A stretch of DNA of 64,000 nucleotides from Brachynemurus nebulosus. Taxonomy: Eukaryota; Arthropoda; Insecta; Neuroptera; Myrmeleontidae. Below the pieces are notes generated by a model. The model saw only the letters and a program-made list of their open reading frames with translations. It did not search any database and was not told where the DNA came from. The translations under genes and the position numbers were made by a program. Shown in pieces: positions 1-11,674 of the stretch. The DNA lies in contig JAPWDM010000023.1 in NCBI GenBank assembly GCA_035578155.1, positions 5,510,154 through 5,574,153 of the forward strand, in the 5' to 3' direction. Positions within the stretch are counted from its first letter, which is position 1; every line of letters starts with the position of its first letter.

Positions 1-449
1 AAAAGATAATGCACGTTTCTGAGTCACTACGGTATCCTCGCTTTCCCCTATACGCTCCTGTTTCAAGCTATTGGTTGAATGTAACGACGATAAGGTTGAA
101 TTTCCTTTCTGTTATGTTACTTATAAATATATATTTCCTAAAAAATGTTTTGTTACCACAATATCTTCTCCATATCTATTGTACTTGTTTGTTTGTTTCG
201 GTAGCCATCGTCATCCATGTCGCCTTATTTCATTTTTAAAATATATTTATGCAACAAATATGCATACTTACTAAAGGTTAAACAGTTATCTTTCCGGTAA
301 AAATTTATGTTTGTCTAGTTTAAAAATAAGGATTTTTTATGAAATTGGTTTAGTTACTGAATATAATTTTCAATTTTTAAATAAAAAATTTTAAATTTTG
401 ATTTTTATTCGTAGGTTTCCGTACCTTAAAAGGAAAACCGGAACTCTTA
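1..449. other. AT-rich sequence without recognised gene
   Basis: No coding or repeat signal was recognised here. Short open frames on the plus strand have biased, membrane-like compositions typical of AT-rich noncoding DNA. Confidence 0.5.
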
Positions 450-1277
450 CACGGAGAGAAAAATCATATAATTTTTGTAGATAAAATTTCAGAAAAATTA
501 CCATGCTCTCTTTTAATGCGTGCGCGATCGACGATCAAAGTAAAAAATATATTATAGCATGGTAAAATATAATGTGGTAACACAACTTCTATCACCCTCT
601 TATGCATATATGTTATAGTTTAATTCTTGTTGTCGTACTCTTTCATTTGCGCATCTGACCCGCTACCTTATGTTGCTTCGGCTGTACCTGTAAAAACTTC
701 GAAGATGCCCGATCTTTTCCGACCTTTGATTCTTTATGATCCATACAAAAATGATTGGCAACAATATATTCTAATACTGAAGATAGTGGAGTAACAAAAT
801 GATGAATTAAACGATGACCATCCGTCAAGATATTCTAATGAACACTGATTCGACACCACATGACACCACACCAGCTAACCAACTACTTGCAACACCAACA
901 GTTCTGCTATGTGACCTTCATATATGATTGTGTTGATACTTTCTGCAGCTTGCCTCGCTATGTGACAGCGTTGATACCTTCTCTTTCTTTCTTTCTACTA
1001 TTAGCTTCTTTTATTCTTTTCTACTTTTCTTCTATTTTAAGACAGCATGGTAATTTTTGTAAGAAAAACAATTAAACTGTCAGCAATGGAACTTTTTACT
1101 GTGCTGTTTTACGAATTTTACGGCGCTAATATTACGGAAAGAACATTCTATCCTTTAAATTTTCTATGATTAATTATAATTTTTATATTTTTACCGTACA
1201 AAATTGAATATGTTCGCCTTTTACACGTCGATTGTAGTGCTGAGCACAGTAATTTTTATATGAATTTTCTCTCTGTG
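450..1277 (+). mobile_element. MITE family A copy 1, TA target, 828 bp
   Basis: The element begins CACGGAGAGAAAA and ends with the inverted form (TTTTCTCTCTGTG). It is flanked on both sides by TA (448-449 and 1278-1279). A second copy lies in the opposite orientation at 25251-26085 and matches through most of its length, including the segment around 640-830. TA duplications plus terminal inverted repeats and no transposase suggest a non-autonomous Tc1/mariner-type element. Open frames inside it are incidental. Confidence 0.85.
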
Positions 1278-1898
1278 TATAAGATCACTCTAGTGCCCAT
1301 CTGTCTGTTTGTCACAGAAATTTCTAACAAAACTATGTAACGTATAGCGAATTTGAAATTTGATACATAATATATTATCAACGGTTAGAAAAAATATTAT
1401 TTCGAATTAAAAGGGAAGCTCAAGAAAAAAAATTTTTTAATTAATATATCGTGTGAGACACATTTGAAAGAGCTACTTCTAAAGATTCTAAAAATATTTT
1501 TTTAAAAATAATTTTCGGTCCACTGTTCTTAAAACTACGAAGTCTACTAATTTTTTTTTTAAATAACCAAGGGAAACTTTGTAATAGACAACGTATTTAT
1601 CACAAGCAGAAATACGTAAAAAATAAGTTTAATTTGATCTATTGACTGTTCATTGTACGAAACTCTAACTGTGCGAGCCTGGCTCGCTGCTGGCCGATTT
1701 TTTTACACTTTTCTTAAGAAATATTTAAAAAGGAAAATGTATTATCAAAATTGGTAAACACAAAACCAATAATTTTAGAAATAAGTAAAATATTTATTTA
1801 GGATACGTACATAAATATTGACTGACTATTGTGTTTGTTTCATAAAGTGGATTATTATCGTGAAAGTTTATACACCGGTCAATTTAAACATGCACGGG
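1278..1898. other. AT-rich unannotated stretch
   Basis: No gene seen. A short self-complementary GCGAGCC-TG-GCTCGC motif lies near 1674. The segment near 1300-1360 weakly recalls the repeat at 15183-15660, but too weakly to call. Confidence 0.4.
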
Positions 1899-2976
1899 TA
1901 CAAAAATTAGGGGAGAGCTGAAAATTGGTATGAATGTTCGAAACACCATTATATATAAGTGTTGAAAAGTCCTCATCGATCCTGTTCGTGGAAAAAATTT
2001 TATTCAAGGTCAAAGCTGTCAAAAATGGGTTTTTCGCGTTTTTCAGCAAACCAGTAAGTTTTATCACAAAATTCGGTCAGACAAAAATTGTAGATCATAT
2101 AGTTATCTATAAAAAATATCTGAATACTTTTTTTTCTAACAGCTACCGTTTCTGAGATATAACTATTATAAAAGTTGTAATCTTCATAATATGCACACGT
2201 TTCCACGCCACCTATGAGGTAGTGTGTACTTAGCGGGTTTTTTTAAAGGGTTTTCCCGGTAGGCCTATTCCACGGTCTATGGTGATCCTGTTTAATTGAA
2301 AACTATTGAATAATAAAAATATTAGTATTGGGAATGGTGAAAGCGGTATAGATTTAAAAAAAGTGAGGGAAATTATTCGTCAGATTAATAATCAATATTT
2401 CAGCTTTCTCTTTTTCTTGTTCTTCTCCTTCTTGTTCTTGTTCTTCTTCTTGTTCTTCTTGTTCTTCTTGTTGGGTGCAAGTAAACTGCCTCACTAGCGA
2501 TGCATCACATGTCTCCTCGTTGGTATCATACGAATCCTCTTCTGTTGGTGATTCAACATTAGACCACGACTGGCCTTGACAACTGGTACATGCAAGAGAA
2601 CAAAACAATCTAACTTTTTTGCAGCCGCATTTTGTACTACATCCCTTTTTACAATTACAAAAAATTGTGTTGAGGAGTTTTTCCGGCGCAGGTGGGAGAT
2701 TTTTTATAATAGTTATATCTCATAAACGGTGGCTCTTAGGAAAAAAAGTATTGAGACATTTTTTATAGATAATTATATGATCTACAATTTTTGTCTAACC
2801 TAATTTTATGATAAAACTTACCGTTTTGCTGAAAAACGCGAAAAACCCATTTTTGAAACCTTTGACCTTGAATAAAATTTTTTCCACGTACAGGATCGAT
2901 GAGGACTTTTCAACACTTATTTATAATGGTGTTCCGAACAATCGTACCAATTTTCAACTCTCCCTTAATTTTTGTA
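1899..2976. mobile_element. Foldback element with ~275-bp inverted arms
   Basis: Left arm 1899-2173 and right arm 2700-2976 are inverted copies of each other with scattered mismatches. Both start at a TACAAAAATTA-like end and run to an inner ATAACTATTATAAAA end. The 525-bp spacer carries the remnant of a cysteine-rich coding sequence on the minus strand. Long arms around a short decayed gene fit a deletion derivative of a DNA transposon; the superfamily cannot be told because no clear target duplication is visible. Confidence 0.75.
2354..2722 (-). pseudogene. CXC (Tesmin/TSO1-like) cysteine-rich domain remnant with acidic tail
   Basis: The minus-strand frame stays open from about 2722 to 2354. 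It encodes a block beginning FCNCKKGCSTKCGCKK and continuing with further cysteines in CSLACTSC, followed by an acidic tail ending in a Glu/Gln run. The run is encoded by a (TTCTTG)-type simple repeat at about 2405-2475. The C-x-C, CxxxC and CxxC spacing resembles the CXC DNA-binding modules at the C-terminus of several transposon-derived insect proteins. There is no start methionine before the cysteine block and the frame enters from the inverted arm, so this is a fragment. The DNA-binding role is inferred from the family. Confidence 0.55.
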
Positions 2977-3325
2977 TCTTTACTACTATTTAAAAGCTTT
3001 TATTTAACTTGCTATGTTAGTATGTTGGTTTAGATCAAATCTTGGAATCAAAATTTAGACAGGTTCTAATTGAGCTAGAGGTTTCAAATTTTACATACGT
3101 GTCTAACCTTGATGACAATGCAATACTGTATAATTAGTTTTTCCCTAAATTGTCCCAAACCAAAATTGTTGAGTTTTAGTCCTATGTAACTTTTTGACAC
3201 TTCGAATTGTCAAATATTGTTCATTGATTTTACATTGCAATTTTTTGTTTCCATAGTTATGTCTGATTGATTACTTCTTTATTTTTTTTTTAAATTAATT
3301 GTAATCAGACTAAAAAGTAGGAAAT
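2977..3325. other. AT-rich unannotated spacer
   Basis: Between two palindromic elements; no gene, tRNA or further repeat recognised. Confidence 0.4.
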
Positions 3326-3641
3326 AAAATAAAGTAAAAAAAATGTTTTTTAAAAAAAAGCTTTTATTTAAAAATGGGCTAAAAAAAATAAAATAACTTT
3401 TGAGTGAAGTTTAAAGCAATATGCAACATAATTTATAAAAGCTTGAGGCGTTTAATTAAGTTTGGTAAGTACTGAAAAGTAAAATAGCTACACTTCTATC
3501 CAAAACAGAAATCAGAAGCCTCAAGCTTTTATAAATTATGTTGCATATTCCTTTAAACTTCACTCAAAAGTTATTTTATTTTTTTTAGCCCATTTTTAAA
3601 TAAAAGCTTTTTTTTAAAAAAACATTTTTTTACTTTATTTT
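3326..3641. repeat. Long palindrome (124-bp arms, 68-bp loop)
   Basis: Arms 3326-3449 and 3518-3641 are nearly perfect inverted copies, including the stretch around GCTTGAGGC/GCCTCAAGC. The structure could form a long hairpin. It is probably a snapback MITE; no target duplication was confirmed. Confidence 0.85.
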
Positions 3642-4252
3642 TTTTAAGGCTAAATTGATCGGATTATTAGTAGAAAATTCTCAGAGAAAATATGTTTTTA
3701 AAATACATAAATTCAGTAAAATAATTTTTAAGTTATGAAGAAAAATCTCATAACTTGTATAGTTTGGTTCAGGGTTCTTTTAATCACTTTTTCAGTTTTT
3801 CCGGAAATCTAAGAAAAATTTTAGGACCTACGAGAGGACACTATGTCAAACAACTAGTTGGTGAATTTTTAAAGAGTGATTTTTCTGGTGATTATGTTTT
3901 TCCTTAGAAAATAATGATCTAATTCACTGATCTAACGCCAACCATACGGAATGCAGACGCACACCTTTTAATTTAGTACATTTTCTAAAATTATTGAAAT
4001 CATTATTACTGTATCTATAGTGTACCTATATTTACTACACATACCACCCAGTAACACAGAAGACATTTGCACAAGAGTAATTTCCCATTTTTGAATGTAC
4101 GTATGCCATGTTGGTCTATAAATTGTAATTATTTCGCTAAGTGGTTTCTATATGAAGTAATAAATAAAATAGAACATAGAGGGAACGAATGGAGGTATTT
4201 ATAATATTTACTACCAATGTAATATAAGTAATTACATGTGTACGTACGCTGC
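3642..4252. other. AT-rich unannotated stretch
   Basis: No feature recognised apart from ordinary AT-rich sequence. Confidence 0.4.
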
Positions 4253-4425
4253 GGCTCATCAAAACATTTCCGATACAGTTTAATGCAACGAACATACATA
4301 GAGCAACTATAGTCTATCGTAAAGTTAAATAATAACAAACAACTAGGCAGGTGCATAAAATATATAGCAAATAGTTCTGTGTTCGTTGCATAGAACCTGG
4401 ATCCGAAATGTTTTGATGAGCCACA
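4253..4425. mobile_element. Short inverted-repeat element, 173 bp
   Basis: The ends are GGCTCATCAAAACATTTC and its inverse, and the homology continues inward through GCAACGAACA/TGTTCGTTGC for about 40 bp with mismatches. The size and structure fit a tiny MITE. The minus-strand open frame across it (4129-4431) is explained by the palindrome. Confidence 0.6.
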
Positions 4426-4905
4426 GGACATAATAATATGTCTCTAAATATTGTGAAAGCTTTAATAATGGGAAATTCATTTTCTGTTTCTTAGTATTTC
4501 AGTCATACTAAATGTAAGATAAATGTACATTTTAATTGTAAGTAAAATTCATTTTGATAAATTACTTACAGTTAATTAATTTTTTTATCTTTAATCTTTG
4601 CGTCATGGAAAGAAAAAATTCTTTTAAATATTTAATTTTTATTTATAGGATAATTTTGTACACGAACTGGTAAATTTTATTTGTTTTCAATAGGGTTACT
4701 GTGATTGTACAGGAGAAAGCAGGAATCTTACTAATTGTAGTTACCAGTTTAAATATATATTATATACCAAAAGTTAGAAAGCACGGTGTGAACCAAATTG
4801 ATGCACGAAAGTCAATTTGTGCTTTTTCTATGTGAAGAGGAGAAAGAAAACACTAACTTTTCGTGTAATTTTTACACTGGTATTAGGAGAGACATACTAG
4901 AAGTA

Positions 4906-5424
4906 CACTGTTAAAAAAATATGTATTATTACAATAAAAAATATGGCAATTTTTTACAATATGTGTCTTGAAAATTACAATGTGTTAGTAAATTTAAATA
5001 ATTTAGTTGTAAAATACGAAATTTTGTGTAAAAATAAACATTCACTGTAATTTTAAATACTTTGATACTAAAGTTACATATAAAAGTGGTATTTGACATG
5101 CTAAAGTAGTAAAATTACATTTCGAAACGAACATTTATTGTATTTGTATGTAAGTTACTGATCTTTTGGATGTAAATTACCGGTATCACATGATTGTTTC
5201 TGCGCAATTAACAGCGTCAGTTGAGTTGACAGTGTAATTTTGCATGTCGTACGTAATTAATTTACATTGAGTGGAGTAAAATTACATCCGAAATGTAAGG
5301 TAAAACATTCTACAATGTAATTTTACATAGAAAAATGTTCTAAACATTTCGAAATGTAATTTCACAATATTTAATGTTGGCAATTAAATGCAAACATTAA
5401 ATGTTGTAAAATTTTTTATCAGTG
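4906..5424. mobile_element. MITE with CACTGWTAAAAAA ends, TA target, 519 bp
   Basis: Left end CACTGTTAAAAAAA and right end TTTTTTATCAGTG are inverted, flanked by TA at 4904-4905 and 5425-5426. The interior is dense in TGTAATTTTACAT-like palindromes. No coding sequence is present. TA duplication suggests a Tc1/mariner-type origin. Confidence 0.7.
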
Positions 5425-5743
5425 TAGGTATAGAACTAAATTATTATTTATAACGCAAAACAAATTTTTTATAAAAGAAAGAGTTTCTCTTAAAAATTAT
5501 TAGTCCCAATAAATGAACAACAAGTAATGAAAGAATTTTTTGATTTCGTATCTATTAATAGTATAATCGTACATTATAATACAATTTTATGTAATATTAT
5601 GTTTTTATTGAAATATGTACATAGTATTGGGGAGTCGGGTGAGCAATGAAACAGCGGTTGATAATCAAATTTAATTATTTAATAATGTTATTGGTTTATT
5701 TGATAAATTTGAGCGTCAAATACTTTATGGTATTCCATTTTAA

Positions 5744-5934
5744 AATTAAAAGCCAATTTTTTGCTTGGCTAATACCACTTTATTTAAAGTTTTTAAATAT
5801 CTATGACATGTTTCGGACCCATATGGCCATTAACGAACTGTTCGTTAATGGCCATATGGGTCCGAAACATGTCACAGATATTTAAAAACTTTAAATAAAG
5901 TGGTATTAGCCAAGTAAAAATTGTCTTTTAATTT
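5744..5934. repeat. Near-perfect 94-bp-arm hairpin
   Basis: The sequence folds around position 5839 with a loop of only about 3 nt. The inner arms are GGCCATTAACGAA/TTCGTTAATGGCC, and complementarity runs outward through ATACCACTTTATTT to about 5744 and 5934 with few mismatches. An open frame at 5646-5885 is a by-product of this palindrome. Confidence 0.85.
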
Positions 5935-7738
5935 TAATTATTGGTTTACTTCAAATCACAACAATAATTATAGATATTTTCAATACTATATTTGCTAATG
6001 ATCTTCCCTTCCTTCATACCAGCATCACCTACAACCCTCGCTAATACAGTTCACTCATCTGACTCCATGTAATGTTCTAAGGGGTGGATGAACAAAATCA
6101 CCTAACAATAGGTACAAAAATGATTATTTTATATACATAAAAAATATACTAAAAGTGAAATACACGAAGAAAATTGGTGAATGAAAATAGTATAAATATT
6201 TAATATTAATTATTATAAACTAATCACACGAAGGTTAAATATTTTCAGCTAAAAATTTATAATTTTACTTGAACTCTCACTATTAGGAAGATGGAACGAT
6301 TTGCTTATACTGAATGTGGCTTATGTTATATCAGCCATCAGCCATCAGTAATCCGTTATATCAGCTTTCCCCATGATTTTATTTTCAGTTTTGTTAACTT
6401 TTGGAGGTCATAAACGTCTAAAACATTCTAAAACATTAGACATTTTAATGTCTCAATAACCAAATTAAAAATAACTTTACTCTCAAAGTTTCTCGAAGGA
6501 TCTTTGTTATTTGTTAATGCTTAAGGTGAATTGCGCTAGAGATTAAGTACTACTAAGTTCGAAAAAAGTCTATCATTTATTGTCGAAAATTAATATTGTT
6601 TAATTACTAAATTTCTTTTTCTTAATTTAGAATTGCTTTGAGAAAGGTCATTTTGTAATAAAAAACAATTTTACTAGTGGATTTTTGAGAGTAATAGAAT
6701 CTGGCAACATTGCGTAGTTAGAAAAATATAATTACAAAAGTTGCCGTTCAATGTTGATAATAGAAATTGCTATCTCTCCCAGCTACACAATCGATAAAAA
6801 TGTTACAGTATTTGTAAGTTACAGTTTCGTGAATATTAATATTTTAATCACTTCGATTATAAATTAACAAAATAGATTACAATGTGAAAATCATTGGAAA
6901 AATAATAAGGTCAGTTTGTGTTATTATGAATTTGTATTAATCTATGCCATCTATGGCATGTGACACCATACTACAACATATTTTATGTCAATAGTAGATA
7001 GAAATCTTTTTTATCAACAATATAATGACTGATTGTAAGTATGTATGATTATGTGTGCATGTATGGTTTGCATTTTACGTGCAAGATTGTCAGAGTATTT
7101 AATTGACAAATTTTCAGTGTGACAAATAAAAATATGCACACATTTCTCGGTTTTTAAAATTAAATTACTAAAATACTGGATGCCAGAATCTGTTAATTGT
7201 ATTTTTGGAATGTTCGTAAAGGATTAAATTTTTTGAAAATAAGTTTTTTATAATTTTTTCATTAGCAGAAGGTATTAATTCATTTGATTAAGTGAGCGTT
7301 TCCGGTATATTTTGAAGGAAAACCCTATTACTTGTATGTTAAAAAAGTAATTTTTAAAAGTTTTTATCTCACAAACTGGACGTCAGAAATTGGTTTAAGG
7401 GGTTTAAGTTTTAATATTTTGTGTAGATCATTCTTTTATTTTTCCAAGGCTCCAGCGCTCCAACTACGTTAGTAATTTTTTTATTTTTGTGAATTTTGTC
7501 CCTCCAAACAACTTCTTCATACAATACAGAGAAACCTGCTTTGTGCAACCTTTTCTTATGTGATTTTCTTTATGCGGTCCCTATCCACCATGGAAATAGA
7601 GATTTCGCTGTATATAACATCTGGATGTATTGATTTTAGTACAATAATTTTGAAATGATTGCAGTGCATTAAAAGAAAAAAAATGAATAATACGACCATT
7701 TGAAAATTATTTCATATTTCAGGAAAACAGTTTCTACA
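5935..7738. other. 1.8 kb AT-rich sequence, no gene found
   Basis: Read on both strands; no recognisable coding, RNA or repeat feature. Confidence 0.4.
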
Positions 7739-7740
7739 TA

Positions 7741-9481
7741 CAGTCAGCCACACTCGTATTCGAACAGAAGCATATTTACTCATATGACAAAATTTAAACC
7801 GAATGGATTCCCATAATTTCCCACAAATTTGAACTCTTTTGTTTATAATATTAATAATTAGAATCTTCTACTTTCTATATATGCTAAAAAAAATTTCATT
7901 AATAGTTTTTAAAAAAAAATTCTCTAAGAAAAATGTTATGCATGCAATTTGTATCAACATGTCCAACGCCACATTCGTATTCGAACACCTTACAATTTGA
8001 TATATATTTTTATATGTTTCAAAAATGAATTACTTTATTTTCAAATTTAGAAGTATATTTACGTAGGTAAGTACCTTTATTTTAAATAAACATAAAATTT
8101 AATAATCCTAAGGGTAAATTTTTTCATATATTTACTGGAAAATTAAAGGAATTTCAATAGAGTCCAAGAAATCGATTACTGATCTATGCTACCAAAATAA
8201 ATTCTACGGAAAGGCCTTAAATTATAAATAGGAGACTATTTAACACTCAATATGTCATATAGGACCACAAACAGGATAATAAATTAGAAAATAACTCTTG
8301 AAATATGTATAAAAAATACTACATCTTGTTCTAAATTGTCATTTTTGAATGAATAAATTAACAAAAATCCATAAAAAAGTGACAAAATGGTCAGGATTAA
8401 GTGAAAGGATTACTTAGTAAAGTATTTTTGTGCTGGAAGAATTTTTCGCGTTATTGAAAGACGTGATATATACCGTGGGAATGTACGTGGTAAGTAACAT
8501 AAATAAATAATGAAACTTACATTGCTCTAAAATGTACGAAAACAAGGATTTAAGGACAAGGTCAATAATGAAAATCGTAATTTTACGTTTATCTGTGAAT
8601 ATTTTGTTACATCGAGATTCGGAATCCTTATTTACGTAATTTCCAGAACAATCTATCTATCTTTGTTTATATCTGTTATTTACATACATTTTTCCCACGG
8701 TATATATCGCATGCTTTAATAACGCGAGAAATTCTTTCAGTGCGAAAATTCTTTGCTATGCAACCCTTTCACCTTATTCTGGCCATTTTAGGGCTCTTTG
8801 GTGGAATTTTGTTAATTTATTCATTCAAAAATGACAATTTAGAACAAGATGTAGTATTTTTTATCCATATTTCAAGAGTTATTTTCTAGTTTATTATCCT
8901 GTTTGTGGTCCTATATGACATATTGAGTGTTAAATAGTCTCCTATTTACAATTTAAGCCCTTTCCGTAGAATTTATTTTGGTAGCTTAGATCAATAATCG
9001 ATTTCTTGGACTCTATTGAAATTCCTTTAATTTTCCAGTAAATATATGAAAAAATTGACTTTAAGGATTATTAAATTTTATGTTTATTTAAAATAAAGGT
9101 ACTTACCTACGTAAATATACTTCTAAATTTGAAAATAAAGTAATTCATTTTTGAAACATATAAAAATATATATCAAATTGTAAGGTGTTCGAATACGAAT
9201 GTGGCGTTGGACATGTTGATACAAACTGCATGCATAACATTTTTCTTAGAGAATTTCTTTTTTAAAAACTATTAATGAAATATTTTTAGCATATATAGAA
9301 AGTAGAAGATTCTAAATATTAATATTATATTAATTAAAATTGACATAGTGTTTGAAATTAAAAAGTATTAATATTATAAACAAAAAAGTTCAAATTTGTG
9401 GGAAATTATGGGAATCCATTCGGTTTAAATTTTGTCATATGAGTAAATATGCTTCTGTTCGAATACGAGTGTGGCTGACTA
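7741..9481. mobile_element. Giant palindromic Tc1-like element, TA target, 1741 bp
   Basis: The ends are CAGTCAGCCACACTCG and its inverse, flanked by TA (7739-7740 and 9482-9483). Inverted arms of about 760-800 bp (7741-8501 and 8672-9481) leave a central loop near 8500-8670. A related motif, GCCACATTCGTATTCGAAC, recurs about 230 bp inside each end (near 7967 and 9197). That gives two end-like motifs per arm, as in IR/DR-type Tc1 elements. The right arm has an extra insertion near 9330-9375. No transposase is present. Confidence 0.8.
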
Positions 9482-9575
9482 TATCTCCAAAAGACTGTTG
9501 TCATTAAAACTATAGCATTTTTATTGTTTTATGACTGATCCAATCAGTCTGCCAATAAGATCATATATTACTTAC

Positions 9576-9621
9576 CGCCATCACTTTTATGTCCAACACC
9601 ACGTTTATCTCCTTTTCCCAT
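9576..9621 (-). CDS. Candidate first coding exon with splice donor (host gene?)
   Basis: On the minus strand an ATG at 9619-9621 opens a 46-bp frame reading MGKGDKRGVGHKSDG, followed directly by a consensus donor GTAAGT at 9575. The Lys/Gly-rich start does not match a protein I can name. The Tc1-like palindrome would lie in the intron about 95 bp downstream. A start plus donor of this length can occur by chance and no downstream exon was identified. Confidence 0.2.
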
Positions 9622-10643
9622 ATTTAACTGTGCCCTAGTTCCAGATTTTTAACAAATTCTTTTAGACACTTATTTTTTCTCTGCTTCTAACACCAAAAAA
9701 CAACGAATAATTATGTATAGTTAAAACTGCGACACTATTATGAAAACTAATACACTACAGTTTATATTATGTTGTTTATGACGTTGTATTAATTGTACTT
9801 GTTGCACTTACATCCAACCATATTATTGTTCCTTGTCTAACGTTGCATATAAATTATTCATAAACACAACCCGTGATTAACGATGGATCTGTAACAAACA
9901 GAAAACGAAGGATAAGAAAATAAAATTTAATAACTAACAAAAAAAAAGAAAATAGAAAATTGAGAGTAATTTATATAACGGAATATTGTTATTGGTTTTA
10001 AAATTTAATTAGTTTTAGAAAACTGATGAAAAATCATAAATTTTGATATGATTGCATAATAATCGACATTGTACAGGGTGGAAATTTCCTAGTAATCTCC
10101 ATTTTGTTGTCTATTTCATTGCGTGTCCCAATTCGAGACACATATCTAAACGCCTACAATAAAAACCAGTAAACCGCATAGGTGCTTGTTATTTTTTATT
10201 CTCGAAATGGGACATCGAACTCGTTTAGTCTGTATGGATTTCTATACGATTGTTTTGGGCGGACTTCCACATTTTTTTTTTTTAATAAGATTATTAAGTT
10301 AGACCAACAATATCACTGACCGTTAGATATTTCGTTTACATATGTATCATCTATGGTCCATTTCAGGTAAATTTAATCATGCTTCATCACTTATAAATTA
10401 AATAATTTCCGTTTTCTTGACTTTATCTCTTCCATCATTGGACTTACATAAATTTCAAATTTGCAGTTTGCTTTTAGAAAAGAATAGAAGATTTATTTGT
10501 TTCGAATATAAGAATTATTTAATTTTTTGACGATGACGATGATGATCAATTGTATTTGAAATGGGGTATACCACGAGTGGATTCCCTTTGTTGCTGACAC
10601 TGTACATTATTCTATATAAAAACTGAAAATTAAATAAAAAAAA
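9622..10643. other. 1 kb AT-rich sequence, no gene found
   Basis: No feature recognised other than short homopolymers; possibly 5' flank of the candidate exon at 9576-9621. Confidence 0.4.
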
Positions 10644-10987
10644 ATACCCCATCCTGCATAACATAGCGAATTTCCGTTTATAAAAGTTAGTTTCTCTTGG
10701 AAACTAGTTAACATAGAATAATAGTTTAAAGACCTTTTTTATGTGATTTTTTCTCCTCTTTCCATTGGTGTAAAAAAATTTCACAAAAATTTGTGAATAA
10801 AGGGATATTTTGGCAAAATACTTATTTTTTTCACGAAAAATGCCCCAAAAACAATGTCCCGACATCGGACGTGTCTGGCTAGCGAAATTGTCCAACGGTT
10901 TGGGACTTCAAACATTTTCACCAAATTTTGTAAAAGTAGGATATTTCGTTCGAGAGTTATCGTGCGAGCACACACCCACACATACAC

Positions 10988-11025
<38 letters not shown>

Positions 11026-11026
11026 G

Positions 11027-11098
<72 letters not shown>

Positions 11099-11204
11099 TG
11101 GCTAGCAAACTTGTCCAACGGTTTGGAACTTCAAACATTTTTACCAAATTTTGTAAAAGTAGGACATTTCGTTCAAGAGTTATCGTGCGGGGATATATAT
11201 ATAA

Positions 11205-11294
<90 letters not shown>
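10644..11294 (+). mobile_element. Helentron/HINE-like repeat copy H1 (5' half plus microsatellite)
   Basis: It starts with the family's 5' end (ATACCCC...ATCCTGCATAACA, then the subterminal TAGCGAATTTCC at 10664). It continues through the conserved block with GTGTCTGGCTAGCGAA and TTCGTTCGAGAGTTATCG, then enters (CA)n/(TA)n/(GT)n. A segment of about 95 bp (10868-10964) recurs at 11095-11192 as a diverged direct duplicate between microsatellite tracts. The 3' half is missing because an errantivirus LTR begins at 11295. Confidence 0.75.
10972..11294. repeat. (CA)n, (TA)n and (GT)n microsatellites in H1
   Basis: CA-rich 10972-11021, TA 11024-11049, GT 11050-11097 and TA/GT 11206-11294. Open frames here encode only His-Thr, Ile-Tyr or Cys-Val dipeptide runs. 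Confidence 0.95.
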
Positions 11295-11656
11295 AGTTAC
11301 ATACTAGACACCCTGTATATTATAAATACATATTACAGCAAGTATCTCTAAGCATTAGAAGTTCTCATAGAAAACGCAAAATCAGCAGTTCCAAGAACAC
11401 GGCTCCACTAAGACGACAGCATGATTAAACAGCAACATGATATCTGTGAAAGATCCATAAAAGCTTTTCTCACTGAATAAGCTGAATCTGCAAATTCTTT
11501 TAATTTAAAAATCTATAAAAGACAATTGTAAAATAACTTAAGTGGCATTATTTTATATTTTGGATACTTAATAAAGTTAATATTGTAATCGTTTCATATA
11601 AAATTTGTAATTTATAAAATTGTTAAAAAGTGATTTCAATTGTTGTGAAACGTAAC
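11295..11656 (+). repeat. Errantivirus 5' LTR
   Basis: The start AGTTAC and end GTAACT are inverted. A TATAAAAG-like box lies near 11513 and an AATAAA signal near 11569. It is followed at once by a primer-binding-like motif. No second LTR exists in the window, so the limits rest on the terminal inverted bases and the PBS. Confidence 0.65.
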
Positions 11657-11674
11657 TGGCGCAGTCGGTAGGAT
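11657..11674 (+). promoter_or_regulatory. Primer-binding site
   Basis: TGGCGCAGTCGGTAGGAT directly follows the LTR. This TGGCGCAGT-type site is what 17.6/297-group errantiviruses use; the cognate tRNA (usually given as tRNA-Ser) is recalled, not tested. Confidence 0.65.

Noticed and set aside
2000..2206. ORFs on both strands over the foldback arms, with near-identical partners at 2808-2993
   Set aside because: The matching peptides exist because the arms are inverted copies; there are no starts, lengths or motifs suggesting a gene.
5646..5885. 79-codon plus-strand frame
   Set aside because: It lies on one arm of a perfect palindrome and has no family similarity or codon signal.
10810..11307. 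Open frames of 80-165 codons across 10.8-11.3 kb on both strands
   Set aside because: They are produced by (CA)n, (TA)n and (GT)n microsatellites and encode only dipeptide runs.
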